A stretch of DNA of 64,000 bases from Phalacrocorax aristotelis (GCF_949628215.1 NC_134277.1:55686918-55750917); one strand, 5' to 3'. Shown: positions 1 to 10,431, counted from the first letter of the stretch. Notes: generated by a model not told the origin, from the sequence alone. Numbers and translations: made by a program.

Positions 1-158
1 TCCACCTGGAAGGGGAAGCAGAGAAATTGTGTGAAGGGAAGAAACCACTGGAGTTTGGAGCCCCGACTGTGCTCTCGGCACACGGGAAGGAGAGGGGAGA
101 GGAAAAAGGGCTTACGGGACCACAGAGAACTTGCAAGAAGGACTGGGAGCAGCAACAT
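1..158 (-). CDS. TRGV: TCR gamma V gene, 5' end only (cut by window edge)
   Basis: A T-cell receptor gamma variable segment whose body lies left of the window. The leader exon runs from the ATG at 158 down to 116 (43 bp) and encodes MLLLPVLLASSLWS plus one base. The donor GTAAG follows, and the acceptor CAG leaves only five bases of the V exon (5-1). The leader, intron and flank are practically identical to the A and A' copies. By position in the array it should be an A'-type V, because the flank at 453 is the one linked to A'. Its coding state cannot be judged here. Confidence 0.85.
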   Translation of the reverse strand, partial: MLLLPVLLASSLWSRKPFFLSPLLPVCREHSRGSKLQWFLPFTQFLCFPFQV

Positions 159-249
159 GTTGCCCGTGTGGGTTAAACCTGGAAATGAAATGGAGAGAAA
201 AACGTTATAAAGCCCTTCAGGTGGAGAAAGCTCCAAACAAGTGGGAGGA

Positions 250-261
250 GGAAATGACTCA
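250..261 (-). promoter_or_regulatory. V-promoter element TGAGTCATTTCC
   Basis: Copy of the shared upstream element, belonging to the partial V at the window edge. It lies 92 bp upstream of that leader ATG. Confidence 0.5.
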
Positions 262-452
262 TTTGTCACATCCAATGGTCGTTCTTCAACTTGCTACCAT
301 GGTGGGGGGTTAAATTTATTGACAAGCTAAACCCCATCAGCAATGATGTAGAGAGGAGCTAAAATAGTCAATTTGAATTAATTTTTCTTCCTCTATCAAT
401 CTGCTACATTCCTCTCAGACTTACGTGCTGAGCTCACACATAAAAAGTCCAG

Positions 453-1147
453 TGGTTCTGTGTGGCCCAGTGGTGAGCAGCGAGTGTGTACCGTCACCCG
501 GAGAGCTGAGGGGAGGTGCACGGTACGTGAGTGGGTGGGAGGCGTTCCCCCATGCCACTAGGGACCTCCTTTTGCTGTGTCAGCTTAGTCACCCAGCTGC
601 AGCATGCTGAAGTGCCCAGGGTGCCCCTGTGCTGATGCTGCCCTCCACTGAACAGCGGGAGGCCATCACCCTCTAGTTGCCGGGGCAGCTGCACCATGGG
701 AAGGCACCTTTGCTTTGGTTTTGCATGTGGGAGGAAATGCACAGCCGCAGGTTTTCGTTTTGAATTTTGGATAAGATGCAAACACCCCTTGTAAAGGAAG
801 ACTGGTAAACAAAAGCGAGGCTGGTGAGGGCTGCTGTCAACAGCCATGGAAGAGGGTCGTCTCGATGCATGGGGCTGATGCCATTGGGCGCTCCCTTGTG
901 ACTGGTGAGCCTGGGGTGCGAGGGTGTGAGGGAGATGAGCTGCTTCGGCCTCCCTCCTGCTGGTGGTTGACCACATGCAGCAAGCCGGTGGTAAGCATGT
1001 GTTGCTGACTGGCTTGGAAAGGTGCCCATGAGCAGAGGGCTCAACGGAGAGGCAGGCAAGGAGAGACCCCTGCCCCTGTGTGTTGGCAATGGAAAGGGTC
1101 CCTCTCTTCCAATAAAGAATAGTTGGCAAGTCCTTAATTTTTCAGGC
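453..1147. other. Unidentified segment inside the 1,779-bp insert
   Basis: About 695 bp with no counterpart beside the A' V gene; homology to the A' downstream flank starts only at about 1148. Open frames up to 211 codons exist on the minus strand but resemble nothing I know, have no splice or domain support and look compositional. An AATAAA on the plus strand near 1112 is the only signal-like string. The origin of this segment is unknown; the same block occurs at 8856-9550. Confidence 0.5.
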
Positions 1148-1435
1148 CTCCCTCACTCTCAGGGGAGTGCTTTGATGACAATCAAGCCTTCCTCTTAACA
1201 GCCATGTTCACTCTATTTATGCTGAAGTGACTGGGACTCTCTTGTTTCTGGATGTTACAGACATGCGTGAGTACTGAAATGATATGCTGATCATTATCAT
1301 CATATATTTAGCGTTTGTCAGAAACAAATTGCTGTTATCCTTATCCAGTTGCAGAAAATCATGAGAGGGGGGTGGAACAGGGAACTTTCTGCATTTTGGC
1401 AGAGTTCAGATCCTGTGGTTCAGAGTGCAAAGCGA
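1148..1435. other. V type A downstream flank
   Basis: Non-coding. It aligns with 7777-8058 downstream of the A' V gene with visible but moderate divergence, and so was duplicated together with the V exon. I see no gene in it. Confidence 0.6.
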
Positions 1436-1474
1436 CCTTTTTGTATGGCTAATCTTTGCCCGTCTAATGCTGTG
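1436..1474 (-). promoter_or_regulatory. V-gene 23-RSS (type A, copy 1)
   Basis: On the coding strand: heptamer CACAGCA (1474-1468), a 23-bp spacer, nonamer ACAAAAAGG (1444-1436). It lies directly 3' of the V exon. A 23-bp spacer is what TCR gamma V segments use. The heptamer departs from CACAGTG in the last two bases, while the critical CAC is kept. Confidence 0.9.
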
Positions 1475-1937
1475 ATGCCTTGAAAAAACCAGTAGGCACA
1501 GTAGTAATTGCCAGAATCACTCGGCGTTAAATAACCTATCCTAAGACTATAGAGGGGCTTCGTAGAATGCTTCCGAGCTTGAAATCTCCTTTTATCACCA
1601 CTGTCATCAAAAACAGGTGACTGTCCCGACATGTACAGTATCCTCTCTGGTGGCTGCCCAGGAAGCTGCTTGTACCAGTGCACAGTGTTATCGGCGCTCA
1701 TCCGGCACTCCATGCTGACAGAGCTGCCCTTCACCTGCCTCCGGAGCGCTGGGCTTTGCACTGGCACTGCCTGCGTGTCTCCACCTGGAAGGGGAAGCAG
1801 AGAAATTGTGTGAAGGGAAGAAACCACTGGAGTTTGGAGCCCCGACTGTGCTCTCGGCACACGGGAAGGAGAGGGGAGAGGAAAAAGGGCTTACGGGACC
1901 ACAGAGAACTTGCAAGAAGGACTGGGAGCAGCAACAT
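1475..1937 (-). CDS. TRGV: TCR gamma V gene, type A, copy 1
   Basis: Encodes the variable domain of a T-cell receptor gamma chain, used after V-J joining on the surface of gamma-delta T cells. The leader exon 1937-1895 (43 bp) encodes a hydrophobic signal peptide; the donor is GTAAG at 1894. The V exon 1784-1475 follows acceptor CAG. The split codon gives Arg, then GDTQAVPVQSP. Canonical residues are visible: Cys in SVSMEC, Trp in VHWYKQLPG, FR3 YYC followed by AYW. There are no stops. A 23-RSS follows at once. The longer open frame up to 1860 reads through the leader intron and is not the true start. A TTTATAA string at 1990-1984 may act as a TATA-like element. Gamma rather than another chain is inferred from these motifs and the linkage to AMPH. 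Confidence 0.93.
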
Positions 1938-2028
1938 GTTGCCCGTGTGGGTTAAACCTGGAAATGAAATGGAGAGAAAAACGTTATAAAGCCCTTCAGG
2001 TGGAGAAAGCTCCAAACAAGTGGGAGGA

Positions 2029-2040
2029 GGAAATGACTCA
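2029..2040 (-). promoter_or_regulatory. V-promoter element TGAGTCATTTCC (type A, copy 1)
   Basis: The coding-strand string TGAGTCATTTCC contains a TGAGTCA (AP-1/Maf-like) core and begins 92 bp upstream of the leader ATG. The same 12 bases occur upstream of the otherwise very different type B V gene at nearly the same distance, which suggests a conserved promoter site. No binding protein is shown by the sequence. Confidence 0.6.
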
Positions 2041-2261
2041 TTTGTCACATCCAATGGTCGTTCTTCAACTTGCTACCATGGTGGGGGGTTAAATTTATTG
2101 ACAAGCTAAACCCCATCAGCAACGATGTAGAGAGGAGCTAAAATAGTCAATTTGAATTAATTTTTCTTCCTCTATCAATCTACTACATTCCTCTCAGACT
2201 TACGTGCTGAGCTCACACATAAAAAGTCCAGGTTACATTCTGGCCCTTCCCAAGGACGTTC

Positions 2262-3241
2262 TCCTGACCTCAGACACCCCAAAGCTGTCCCAGAAGCACG
2301 TTTCAGCAGCCTTTCCTAGAACATACTGCCTGCTTTGGTAGCACGAATCAGGTAAGTCATAGTGAACTGTCACCTCTGAGTCTTCCTTAAAGCAGCTCCA
2401 AACTGCCTCGTCCCCTTATCCATCTACCCCAGACACGGTGATGTGACGCCAGGGTGAAGCGTGCACGTCTCCCAGGCAGCCGTTTTCTGCCCTCTGCTGT
2501 TTCTTGTACTTTTCCTCATTTCAGAGCCCGGCAAAGGTGCCCTGCAAAGGCTGCATGGCAAACGGTCACTTGGGCAGCAGCCACCACACAGCACTCTCTA
2601 CGCTGGGAATGATTTCTCATTTTCTGACCCAAAAGAGATAATCAACTTTGGACTGCTGTAGTCTGCAGCTTTCTCTCGTAAATGATCTTCACAATAATTT
2701 CTCGGGGCCGTCTTTTCAGGAGAGGCACAGTATTACAGACCCTTGCCTATAACAAGGGGTCCTAGGGCGTATCGGTGTTAGAAGCAGCCCTCCTCATCAC
2801 TGAGTGACCATCATCAATGAAACATTAGGGTGGGAGTGACCAGTGAGGAGCATCACCAGTATCGCCATCGTGACCTGGGTGTGAAGTCTCCCAGGCTACC
2901 TCTTCAGTGCAAATATGCCCCTCCTGTGCTGCCTGCCTGCCATTTGCTTCATTTTTGCCAGCTCAGCCTGTATGTGGGGAAGTATCTGCCTTCTTGAAAG
3001 ACAAAACTGTGCCACTGTCTACATTCAGCTGTAACGCCATCACGCACAGGAGTGCTCCTTTTCCCCAGCACAGCGCATTATACCTGTTGAGGTGCAGAAT
3101 GCTGCTTTTCTGTGCTTTTCTCTCTGTCAGTTATTTAGACTGACATACTCAGCATGAACCTGTTGTGTTGTTTTAGAGGCAGGAAGGTGCAATGGTGTTT
3201 CTCTGCATTTGACAGAAAGCCTGCCGCTCAGGGTACAGGCA
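2262..3241. other. Spacer between V type A and V type B
   Basis: About 1 kb without a recognisable gene; the small open frames have no splice or family support. An 80-bp part (about 2577-2655) has a diverged relative at 19409-19485. It is repeated at 10665-11644. Confidence 0.6.
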
Positions 3242-3280
3242 GCTTTGTGTACGGGCTGCCTGTGCTCTTCTGGTTCTGTG
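3242..3280 (-). promoter_or_regulatory. V-gene 23-RSS (type B, copy 1)
   Basis: Coding strand: heptamer CACAGAA (3280-3274), 23-bp spacer, nonamer ACACAAAGC (3250-3242). Both elements are weaker than consensus, yet spacing and position directly behind the V exon are right. Confidence 0.85.
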
Positions 3281-3751
3281 GGACTGCCAGTAGGCACAGT
3301 AGTAGGTACCTTCATCGCTGGAGTCGACGTCCCTGACAGTTAAAGTGCAGACATCTGTGTCTTTCTTCGAAGACCCAAACTTGTTTCTATAGGAACTGTC
3401 ATCATAAGCAGGTTGAGCTGATCCGATATACAGAATCCGTTCGGGAGCTTTGGGTGGTATATGTCGGTACCAATGTATATACGCAGACCGGAAGTCAGAT
3501 ATGCCCTCGGCTTTACACTCAATCCATGCAGTTTTCGTTTGCCGTTTGGTAGTAGATACTTGGCTCTGCTTCAGAAGCACTTGTCCATCTAGAAAGAAGG
3601 AGAGAAAACACAAGGAGCGCTCTTAGCCTGCTGTTCACTCACACTCGTAAATAAGGGGTACCTCCTGCCGCTGCCGCGTGCCATGCTGTGGTGACAAGGG
3701 GAACCTACGAGACCAGGCTGCAGCCAGGGCCAGGAGCGGGAGCAGCAGCAT
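3281..3751 (-). CDS. TRGV: TCR gamma V gene, type B, copy 1
   Basis: A second V subgroup, clearly distinct from type A. Leader exon 3751-3709 (43 bp) encodes MLLLPLLALAAAWS; donor GTAGGT. The V exon 3588-3281 follows acceptor TAG; the split codon gives His, then GQVLLKQSQVS. Canonical residues: Cys in WIECKAEG, Trp in YIHWYRHIPP, FR3 DSSDEGTYYC followed by AYW. The frame is open and the leader phase fits. Similarity to type A is mainly in the framework (ERILY, DDS, YYCAYW), so the two subgroups are old. Expression and pairing with a delta chain are inferred from the family. Confidence 0.93.
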
Positions 3752-3836
3752 CCTGATGGCTCTTGCTGGCGTCTGCCTTCAGGAAGAAGGGGACAGATCT
3801 CCCGACAGCAACGGAGAGCTGCTGCGGCTGAGGAAA

Positions 3837-3848
3837 GGAAATGACTCA
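3837..3848 (-). promoter_or_regulatory. V-promoter element TGAGTCATTTCC (type B, copy 1)
   Basis: The 12 bases are identical to the element upstream of type A, here 86 bp before the leader ATG, although the surrounding promoter sequence is otherwise unlike. Confidence 0.6.
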
Positions 3849-4099
3849 CTTGGGCATCATCCGGAGAGGCTCCGCTGGCAGCAGGCAGGTGATGTTGAGA
3901 AAAAGCAGCGTGGCTGCACCCTGCTGAATGTTAACAGCCCGATTATAGCTTTTACACAAGCAGCACAAACTCACCTGATTTTGCTCACTCTCCCTCTCTC
4001 TCTCATGCACTCTCCCCCCAGATTACTTTAACTCATTTAACAAAGTAATTGTGTAGCCTGAAGCAGTTTTACCACTGCTTGTAAAGTAGTTGAAGGCTG

Positions 4100-7000
4100 C
4101 TAAACAATGTGTGGGGTCAGACGCTTTTCCTCAGTCCCACTGCCAATAAAAGGAAGCAGGTATCCCTTCAAGGAAGGTGTTATATATCGCCCAGGAAAAT
4201 GGACCACCATGGGGAAGGGTTTCCAGTACCTGAGGGAATTATCTGTGCTTGAGGTGATTTATGGTGAGTTGGACGATGAACAGTCACCCAAAGATCCAGA
4301 TGAAGGCCAGTGCGCATGACCCACGTGGCGGAAGTTTGTAAGGAGGGCACCATCATTTTATGCAAACTCATTGGCCATAATGCCTGGAAAGATGGCGAGG
4401 CACCAGCGGTGGTGGATGTGATTTGCAGACTCTGTGATTATGAAGCAGATACCTCTTCCTCCCTCATCTCAGCTGTGGAGAAACTGTCCGGGAAGGTTCA
4501 GCAACTCAAAGAGGATATGTCCTACCCCCCACCTGTATGGACCAGTATCTCAGCCATTAGGAGAAAGCGTCCTTTTGCTCAAGAGAGAGGATACACACCA
4601 TGGGCCAGCCTATGGTTTTACCCACGTGACCACGGAGAGGACATGAGGAAGTGGGGTGGAAAATCTACCTTGACCCTAGAGGCGTGGTTACATGAATTGC
4701 AAGGAAAAACAATTATTCAGGGGGGTTCTCCTAGGCAAGTTGCTGCTCTGGTTTCCAGTAAGCAGTTCCCCAAACAGAGGAATAGAAGTGCTGATTTTAC
4801 TTCTGAGCTTAATAGAGAGACTTTTGATTCACATTTACAAGTGAGTTGTGAATGCTACAATGAGGACTAGAGAGGCCCTACCTCCAGCCAGGTGGAGGAA
4901 AGGGACAACCGAGTTTACCGGACTGTCGATCTGATGGCACATCAGACGCACAGGAGTATAAGGCTTTAGTGGACACCAGTACAGAGTGCACCGTAATGCC
5001 ATCAAGCTCTATAGGGGCAGAAACCATCAGCATTGCTGGAGTGACAGGGAGATCCCAAGAGCTAACTGTATTGGAGGCCGAAGTGAGCCTAACAGGGAAT
5101 GAGTGGCAAGAGCACCCCATCGTGACTGGCCCAGAGGGTCCATGAATCCTTGGCATAGACTACCTCAGGAGAGGGTATTTCAAGGACCCAAAAGGGTACA
5201 GGTGGGCTTTTGGTGTAGCTGCCTTGGAGACGGAGGGAATTCAACAGCTGCCTACCTTGCCTGGTCCCTTGGAGGACCCTTCTGTTGTGGGGTTGCTGAG
5301 GGTCAAAGAACAACAGGTGCCGATTGCCACTACAACAGTGCACTGGTGACAATATTGCACCAACTGAGACTCCCTGATTCCCATCCGTGAGCTCATTTGT
5401 CAACTGCAGAGCCAAAGAGTGATCAGTAAGACCTGCTCACCCTTTAAACAGTCCCACATGGCCAGTGTGGAAGTCTAATGGAGAGTGGAGACTAACAGTA
5501 GACTGTCGTGGCCTGAGCAAAGTCACTCTACCGTTGAGGGCTGCCGTGCCAGACAAGCTAGAACTTCAGTACGAATTGGAGTCAAAGGCAGCCAAGTGGT
5601 ATTGCAAAACTGATATCACTAATGCATTCTTCTCAACCCCTCTGGCAGCAGAGCGCAGGCCACAGTTGGTCTCACTTGGAGGGGTGTCCAGTACACCTGG
5701 AATCGACTGTCCCAGGGGTGGAAATACAGCCCTACCATTTGTCATGGACTGATCCATACTGCACTGGAAGAGGGTGAAGCTGCGGAACACCTACAATATA
5801 CTGATGATATCACTGTGTGGGGCAATACAGCAGAAGACGTTTTTGAGGAAGGGAAGAAAGTAGTCCAAGTCCTTCTGAAGGCCGGTTTGGCCATAAACCG
5901 AGGTAAGGTCAAGGGACCTGCACAGAAGATCTAGTTTGTAGGAATAAAATGGCAAGACGGATGTCATCAGATCCCAATGGAGGTGATCAACAAAATAACA
6001 GCCCTGTCTCCATCCACTAGCAAAAAGGAAACACAAGCTTTTTAGGGACTGTAGGTTTTTGGAGAATGCATATTCCAAATTATAGTCTGATTGAAAGCCC
6101 TCTCTAGCAAGTGACCCAGAAGGAGAGTGATTTCAAATGGGTCCCTGAGCAACAACAGGCCTTTGAATAAATTAATCAGGAGATAGTTCATGCAGTAGCT
6201 CTTGGGCCAGTCTGGGCAGCACAAGATGTAAAAAATGTGCTCTGCACTGCAGCCGGGGAGAATGGCCCTACCTGGAGCCTCTGGCAGAAAGCGCCAGGGG
6301 AGACCCGGGGTCGACCCCTAGGGTTTTGGAGTCGGGGATACAGAGGGTCCGAAGCGCACTATACTGCAACTGAAAAAGAGATATTGGCTGCATATGACGG
6401 GGTTTGAGCTGCTTCAGAAGTGGTTGGTACAGAAGCAGAGCTGCTCCTGGCACCCCGACTACCGGTGCTGGGCTGGATGTTTGAACGGAAGGTCCCTTCT
6501 ACACATCACGCAACTGATGCTACGTGGAGTAAATGGACCGCACTGATCATGCAATGGGCTCGAATAGGAAACCCCAGTCACCCCGGAATCTTGGAAGTGA
6601 TTGTGGACTGGCCAGAAAGCAAAGATTTTGGACTGTCACTAGAGGAGAAGGTGACACATGCTGAAGAAGCCCTGCTGTATAACAAACAGCCAGAAAATGA
6701 GAAGCAATATGCCCTCATCACTGACAGGTCCTGTCGTCTTGCGGGAAAGCATTGGAGATGGAAGGCTGCTGTATGCAGTCCTATATGGCAGGTCACAGAA
6801 ACTGCTGAGGGAGAAGGTGAATTGAATAATTTTGCAGAAGTAAAGGCCATCCAGCTGGCTTTAGACATCGCTGAACGAGAAAAGTGGCCAGTGCTCTATC
6901 TCTACACTGACTCATGGATGGTGGCAAATGCCCTGTGGGGTGGTTATGGCAATGGAAGCAGAGCAACTGGCAGTGCAGAGGCAAACCCATCTGCGCTGCC

Positions 7001-7440
7001 AAATAGTGGCAAGACATTGCTGCCTGGGTAGAGAACCTGGTTGTGAAACTATGTCACGTGGATGATCACGTCCCCTAGAGCAGGGCCCCTGAAGAACGTC
7101 GAAACAACCAGCAGGTGGATCAGGCTGCTGATATTGAAGTGGCTCAGGTGGATCGCATAAGGGTGAATGATTTATAGCTTGGTGGGCCCATGACATCTCA
7201 GTCCATCAAGGAAGAGATGCAACATACAGATGGGCTTGTGATCAAGGGGTGGACTTGACCACAGATGCTATTGCACAGGCCTGGCAGATTGATTATATCA
7301 CCCTCCCACAAACCTGCCAAGGCAAGTGCCATGTGCTTAAAATGGTATAAGCAACCACCGACGCTGGGAACATATCCCGTGCCCCGTGCCACCAGCAGGA
7401 ACATTATGCTGGACCTTGACAAAAAAGTCTTATAGCGACA
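4100..7440 (+). mobile_element. Degenerate avian endogenous retrovirus, internal region (copy 1)
   Basis: An old ERV, opposite in orientation to the V genes. In order: a gag-like open stretch (about 4310-4870); a protease-like stretch (about 4960-5220) where the usual DTG triplet reads DTS; reverse transcriptase (about 5460-6080); a connection region; RNase H (about 6420-7030, with LITD and YTDSW motifs); and the start of integrase up to the first catalytic-core Asp (about 7090-7430). Many stops and frameshifts interrupt every domain, and the integrase end and any env are missing. I find no flanking LTR pair. The domain sequence style suggests an ERV-L-like avian lineage, but this is not certain. 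It cannot encode working proteins. Confidence 0.85.
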
Positions 7441-8058
7441 AAGGCCCCAAAGGGCCTGAGAGTCTCTGCTTGCCAGGGGCACGGCCCATGGCCGAGGATT
7501 TCACTTCTGCCCCAGACACATCAAGTAAGAAAGCGTGACAATAACATTGGGCTTTCTGGGATGTTGTAGAAATTTGTAGAGACTGAAATGCAAAGGAAGG
7601 CCAAAAAACCCAAACACATGAAGGAGGGTGTGCAAGATCGTCTGGTCTTCTCTCCTCCATGCCTTTTTTTCAAAAGAAATCACTGAGGGGATGGAGATAT
7701 GTTTCTCTGCTAGCTCCAAGGGTTCTAACAGAGAAGAGAAATTTGCAGCTTACATAGGTTCACAGCAGGCCGTGTTCACTGTCAGGGGAGTGCTTCCAGG
7801 ACAATCAAGCTTTCTTCTTAAAAGGCAAGTTCACTACATTTACGCTGAAGTGACTGGGACTCTCTTGGTTCTGGATGTTACAGCTATGTGTGAGTACTGA
7901 AATGATGTACTGATTATTAACATCATAAATTTAGCAGTTGTCATGAACAACTTCCTATTTTTCTTATCCAGCTACAGAAAATCATGAGAGAGGGGTGGAA
8001 TAGGGAACTTTCTGCATTTTGGCAGAGTTCAAACCTTGTGGTTCAGAGTGCAAAACAA
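7441..8058. other. Spacer between ERV relic and V type A'
   Basis: Non-coding. 7446-7470 is identical over 25 bp to 19377-19401 outside the array. 7777-8058 is the A' downstream flank, homologous to 1148-1435. 7471-7776 shows nothing I recognise. Confidence 0.5.
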
Positions 8059-8097
8059 CCTTTTTGTATGGCTTCTCTTTGCCGATCTAACACTGTG
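8059..8097 (-). promoter_or_regulatory. V-gene 23-RSS (type A', copy 1), consensus heptamer
   Basis: Coding strand: heptamer CACAGTG (8097-8091), 23-bp spacer, nonamer ACAAAAAGG (8067-8059). The heptamer matches the consensus exactly, unlike those of types A and B. Confidence 0.92.
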
Positions 8098-8561
8098 CTG
8101 CCTTGATATAACCCAGTAGGCACAGTAGTAAGTGCCAGAATCCCTGGGGGATAAATAATCTATTGTAAGTCTATAGAGGGGCTGTGCAGAAGGCTTCTGA
8201 GCTCGAAATCTCTTTTTATCACCACTGTCATCATAAATAGGTGACTGTCCCGACATGTACAGTATCCTCTTTGGTGGCTCCCCAGGAAGCTGCTTGTACC
8301 AGTGCACAGTGTTATCGGTGCTCATCTGGCACTCCATGCTGACAGAGCTGCCCTTCACCTGCCTCCGGAGCGCTGGGCTTTGCACTGGCACTGCCTGCGT
8401 GTCTCCACCTGGAAGGGGAAGCAGAGAAATTGTGTGAAGGGAAGAAACCACTGGAGTTTGGAGCCCCGACTGTGCTCTCGGCACACGGGAAGGAGAGGGG
8501 AGAGGAAAAAGGGCTTACGGGACCACAGAGAACTTGCAAGAAGGACTGGGAGCAGCAACAT
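8098..8561 (-). CDS. TRGV: TCR gamma V gene, type A', copy 1
   Basis: Leader exon 8561-8519 is identical to that of type A; the V exon is 8408-8098. Cys (SVSMEC), Trp (VHWYKQLPG) and YYCAYW are present and the frame is open. Compared with type A roughly 20 residues differ, mostly around CDR2 and in FR3, while leader, intron and 5' flank are almost unchanged. One extra base after the CAYW codons, relative to the copy at 16501, shifts the germline reading of the CDR3 end; V-J joining resets this frame, so the gene can still be functional. Confidence 0.92.
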
Positions 8562-8652
8562 GTTGCCCGTGTGGGTTAAACCTGGAAATGAAATGGAGAG
8601 AAAAACGTTATAAAGCCCTTCAGGTGGAGAAAGCTCCAAACAAGTGGGAGGA

Positions 8653-8664
8653 GGAAATGACTCA
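8653..8664 (-). promoter_or_regulatory. V-promoter element TGAGTCATTTCC (type A', copy 1)
   Basis: Same 12 bases, 92 bp upstream of the leader ATG at 8561. Confidence 0.55.
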
Positions 8665-8855
8665 TTTGTCACATCCAATGGTCGTTCTTCAACTTGCTAC
8701 CATGGTGGGGGGTTAAATTTATTGACAAGCTAAACCCCATCAGCAATGATGTAGAGAGGAGCTAAAATAGTCAATTTGAATTAATTTTTCTTCCTCTATC
8801 AATCTGCTACATTCCTCTCAGACTTACGTGCTGAGCTCACACATAAAAAGTCCAG

Positions 8856-9550
8856 TGGTTCTGTGTGGCCCAGTGGTGAGCAGCGAGTGTGTACCGTCAC
8901 CCGGAGAGCTGAGGGGAGGTGCACGGTACGTGAGTGGGTGGGAGGCGTTCCCCCATGCCACTAGGGACCTCCTTTTGCTGTGTCAGCTTAGTCACCCAGC
9001 TGCAGCATGCTGAAGTGCCCAGGGTGCCCCTGTGCTGATGCTGCCCTCCACTGAACAGCGGGAGGCCATCACCCTCTAGTTGCCGGGGCAGCTGCACCAT
9101 GGGAAGGCACCTTTGCTTTGGTTTTGCATGTGGGAGGAAATGCACAGCCGCAGGTTTTCGTTTTGAATTTTGGATAAGATGCAAACACCCCTTGTAAAGG
9201 AAGACTGGTAAACAAAAGCGAGGCTGGTGAGGGCTGCTGTCAACAGCCATGGAAGAGGGTCGTCTCGATGCATGGGGCTGATGCCATTGGGCGCTCCCTT
9301 GTGACTGGTGAGCCTGGGGTGCGAGGGTGTGAGGGAGATGAGCTGCTTCGGCCTCCCTCCTGCTGGTGGTTGACCACATGCAGCAAGCCGGTGGTAAGCA
9401 TGTGTTGCTGACTGGCTTGGAAAGGTGCCCATGAGCAGAGGGCTCAACGGAGAGGCAGGCAAGGAGAGACCCCTGCCCCTGTGTGTTGGCAATGGAAAGG
9501 GTCCCTCTCTTCCAATAAAGAATAGTTGGCAAGTCCTTAATTTTTCAGGC
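8856..9550. other. Unidentified segment of the insert, copy 2
   Basis: Repeat of 453-1147 with no difference I could find by eye. No recognisable gene. Confidence 0.5.
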
Positions 9551-9838
9551 CTCCCTCACTCTCAGGGGAGTGCTTTGATGACAATCAAGCCTTCCTCTTA
9601 ACAGCCATGTTCACTCTATTTATGCTGAAGTGACTGGGACTCTCTTGTTTCTGGATGTTACAGACATGCGTGAGTACTGAAATGATATGCTGATCATTAT
9701 CATCATATATTTAGCGTTTGTCAGAAACAAATTGCTGTTATCCTTATCCAGTTGCAGAAAATCATGAGAGGGGGGTGGAACAGGGAACTTTCTGCATTTT
9801 GGCAGAGTTCAGATCCTGTGGTTCAGAGTGCAAAGCGA

Positions 9839-9877
9839 CCTTTTTGTATGGCTAATCTTTGCCCGTCTAATGCTGTG
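9839..9877 (-). promoter_or_regulatory. V-gene 23-RSS (type A, copy 2)
   Basis: Identical to 1436-1474: heptamer CACAGCA, 23-bp spacer, nonamer ACAAAAAGG. Confidence 0.9.
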
Positions 9878-10340
9878 ATGCCTTGAAAAAACCAGTAGGC
9901 ACAGTAGTAATTGCCAGAATCACTCGGCGTTAAATAACCTATCCTAAGACTATAGAGGGGCTTCGTAGAATGCTTCCGAGCTTGAAATCTCCTTTTATCA
10001 CCACTGTCATCAAAAACAGGTGACTGTCCCGACATGTACAGTATCCTCTCTGGTGGCTGCCCAGGAAGCTGCTTGTACCAGTGCACAGTGTTATCGGCGC
10101 TCATCCGGCACTCCATGCTGACAGAGCTGCCCTTCACCTGCCTCCGGAGCGCTGGGCTTTGCACTGGCACTGCCTGCGTGTCTCCACCTGGAAGGGGAAG
10201 CAGAGAAATTGTGTGAAGGGAAGAAACCACTGGAGTTTGGAGCCCCGACTGTGCTCTCGGCACACGGGAAGGAGAGGGGAGAGGAAAAAGGGCTTACGGG
10301 ACCACAGAGAACTTGCAAGAAGGACTGGGAGCAGCAACAT
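9878..10340 (-). CDS. TRGV: TCR gamma V gene, type A, copy 2
   Basis: Leader exon 10340-10298, V exon 10187-9878. The predicted protein is identical to that of the gene at 1475-1937, so both copies would give the same V domain. The 5' flank carries several substitutions against copy 1 (about 10488, 10510, 10559) that it shares with the third array copy at 17100-17200. This hints at exchange between the A and A' lineages on the promoter side. The frame is intact. Confidence 0.93.
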
Positions 10341-10431
10341 GTTGCCCGTGTGGGTTAAACCTGGAAATGAAATGGAGAGAAAAACGTTATAAAGCCCTTC
10401 AGGTGGAGAAAGCTCCAAACAAGTGGGAGGA

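Larger units (their letters stand above)
453..2231. repeat. Internal 1,779-bp duplication carrying V type A (copy 1)
   Basis: The leader-side sequence at 116-452 recurs at 1895-2231, offset 1779, with only about two differences. After 452 and after 2231 the sequences diverge at once, which marks the insert edges. The segment adds a second, diverged V (type A) next to the A' lineage. Confidence 0.85.
1..8403. repeat. Tandem unit copy 1 of the TRGV array (8,403 bp)
   Basis: Position 1 corresponds to 8404 and again to 16806. Reading both copies side by side shows the same order: leader side of one V, V type A, V type B, ERV relic, V type A'. By eye there are fewer than ten substitutions outside the A' V exon. 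The unit edges are arbitrary because the array probably continues left of the window. Either a very recent unequal crossover or a false assembly duplication would give this picture. Confidence 0.95.

Noticed and set aside
494-1129. Open frame of 211 codons on the minus strand (repeated at 8897-9532)
   Set aside because: No family resemblance, no splice context, Pro/Ser/His-rich composition typical of chance open frames; a second overlapping open frame has equal length support.
1420-1860. Reading the V type A frame as one 146-codon protein starting MPRAQSG
   Set aside because: The start lies in the leader intron and the end runs through the RSS. The 43-bp leader exon plus spliced V exon is the supported structure.
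4310-4870. 186-codon open frame as an independent host gene
   Set aside because: Its place directly before protease and reverse transcriptase remnants on the same strand makes it the gag remnant of the ERV.
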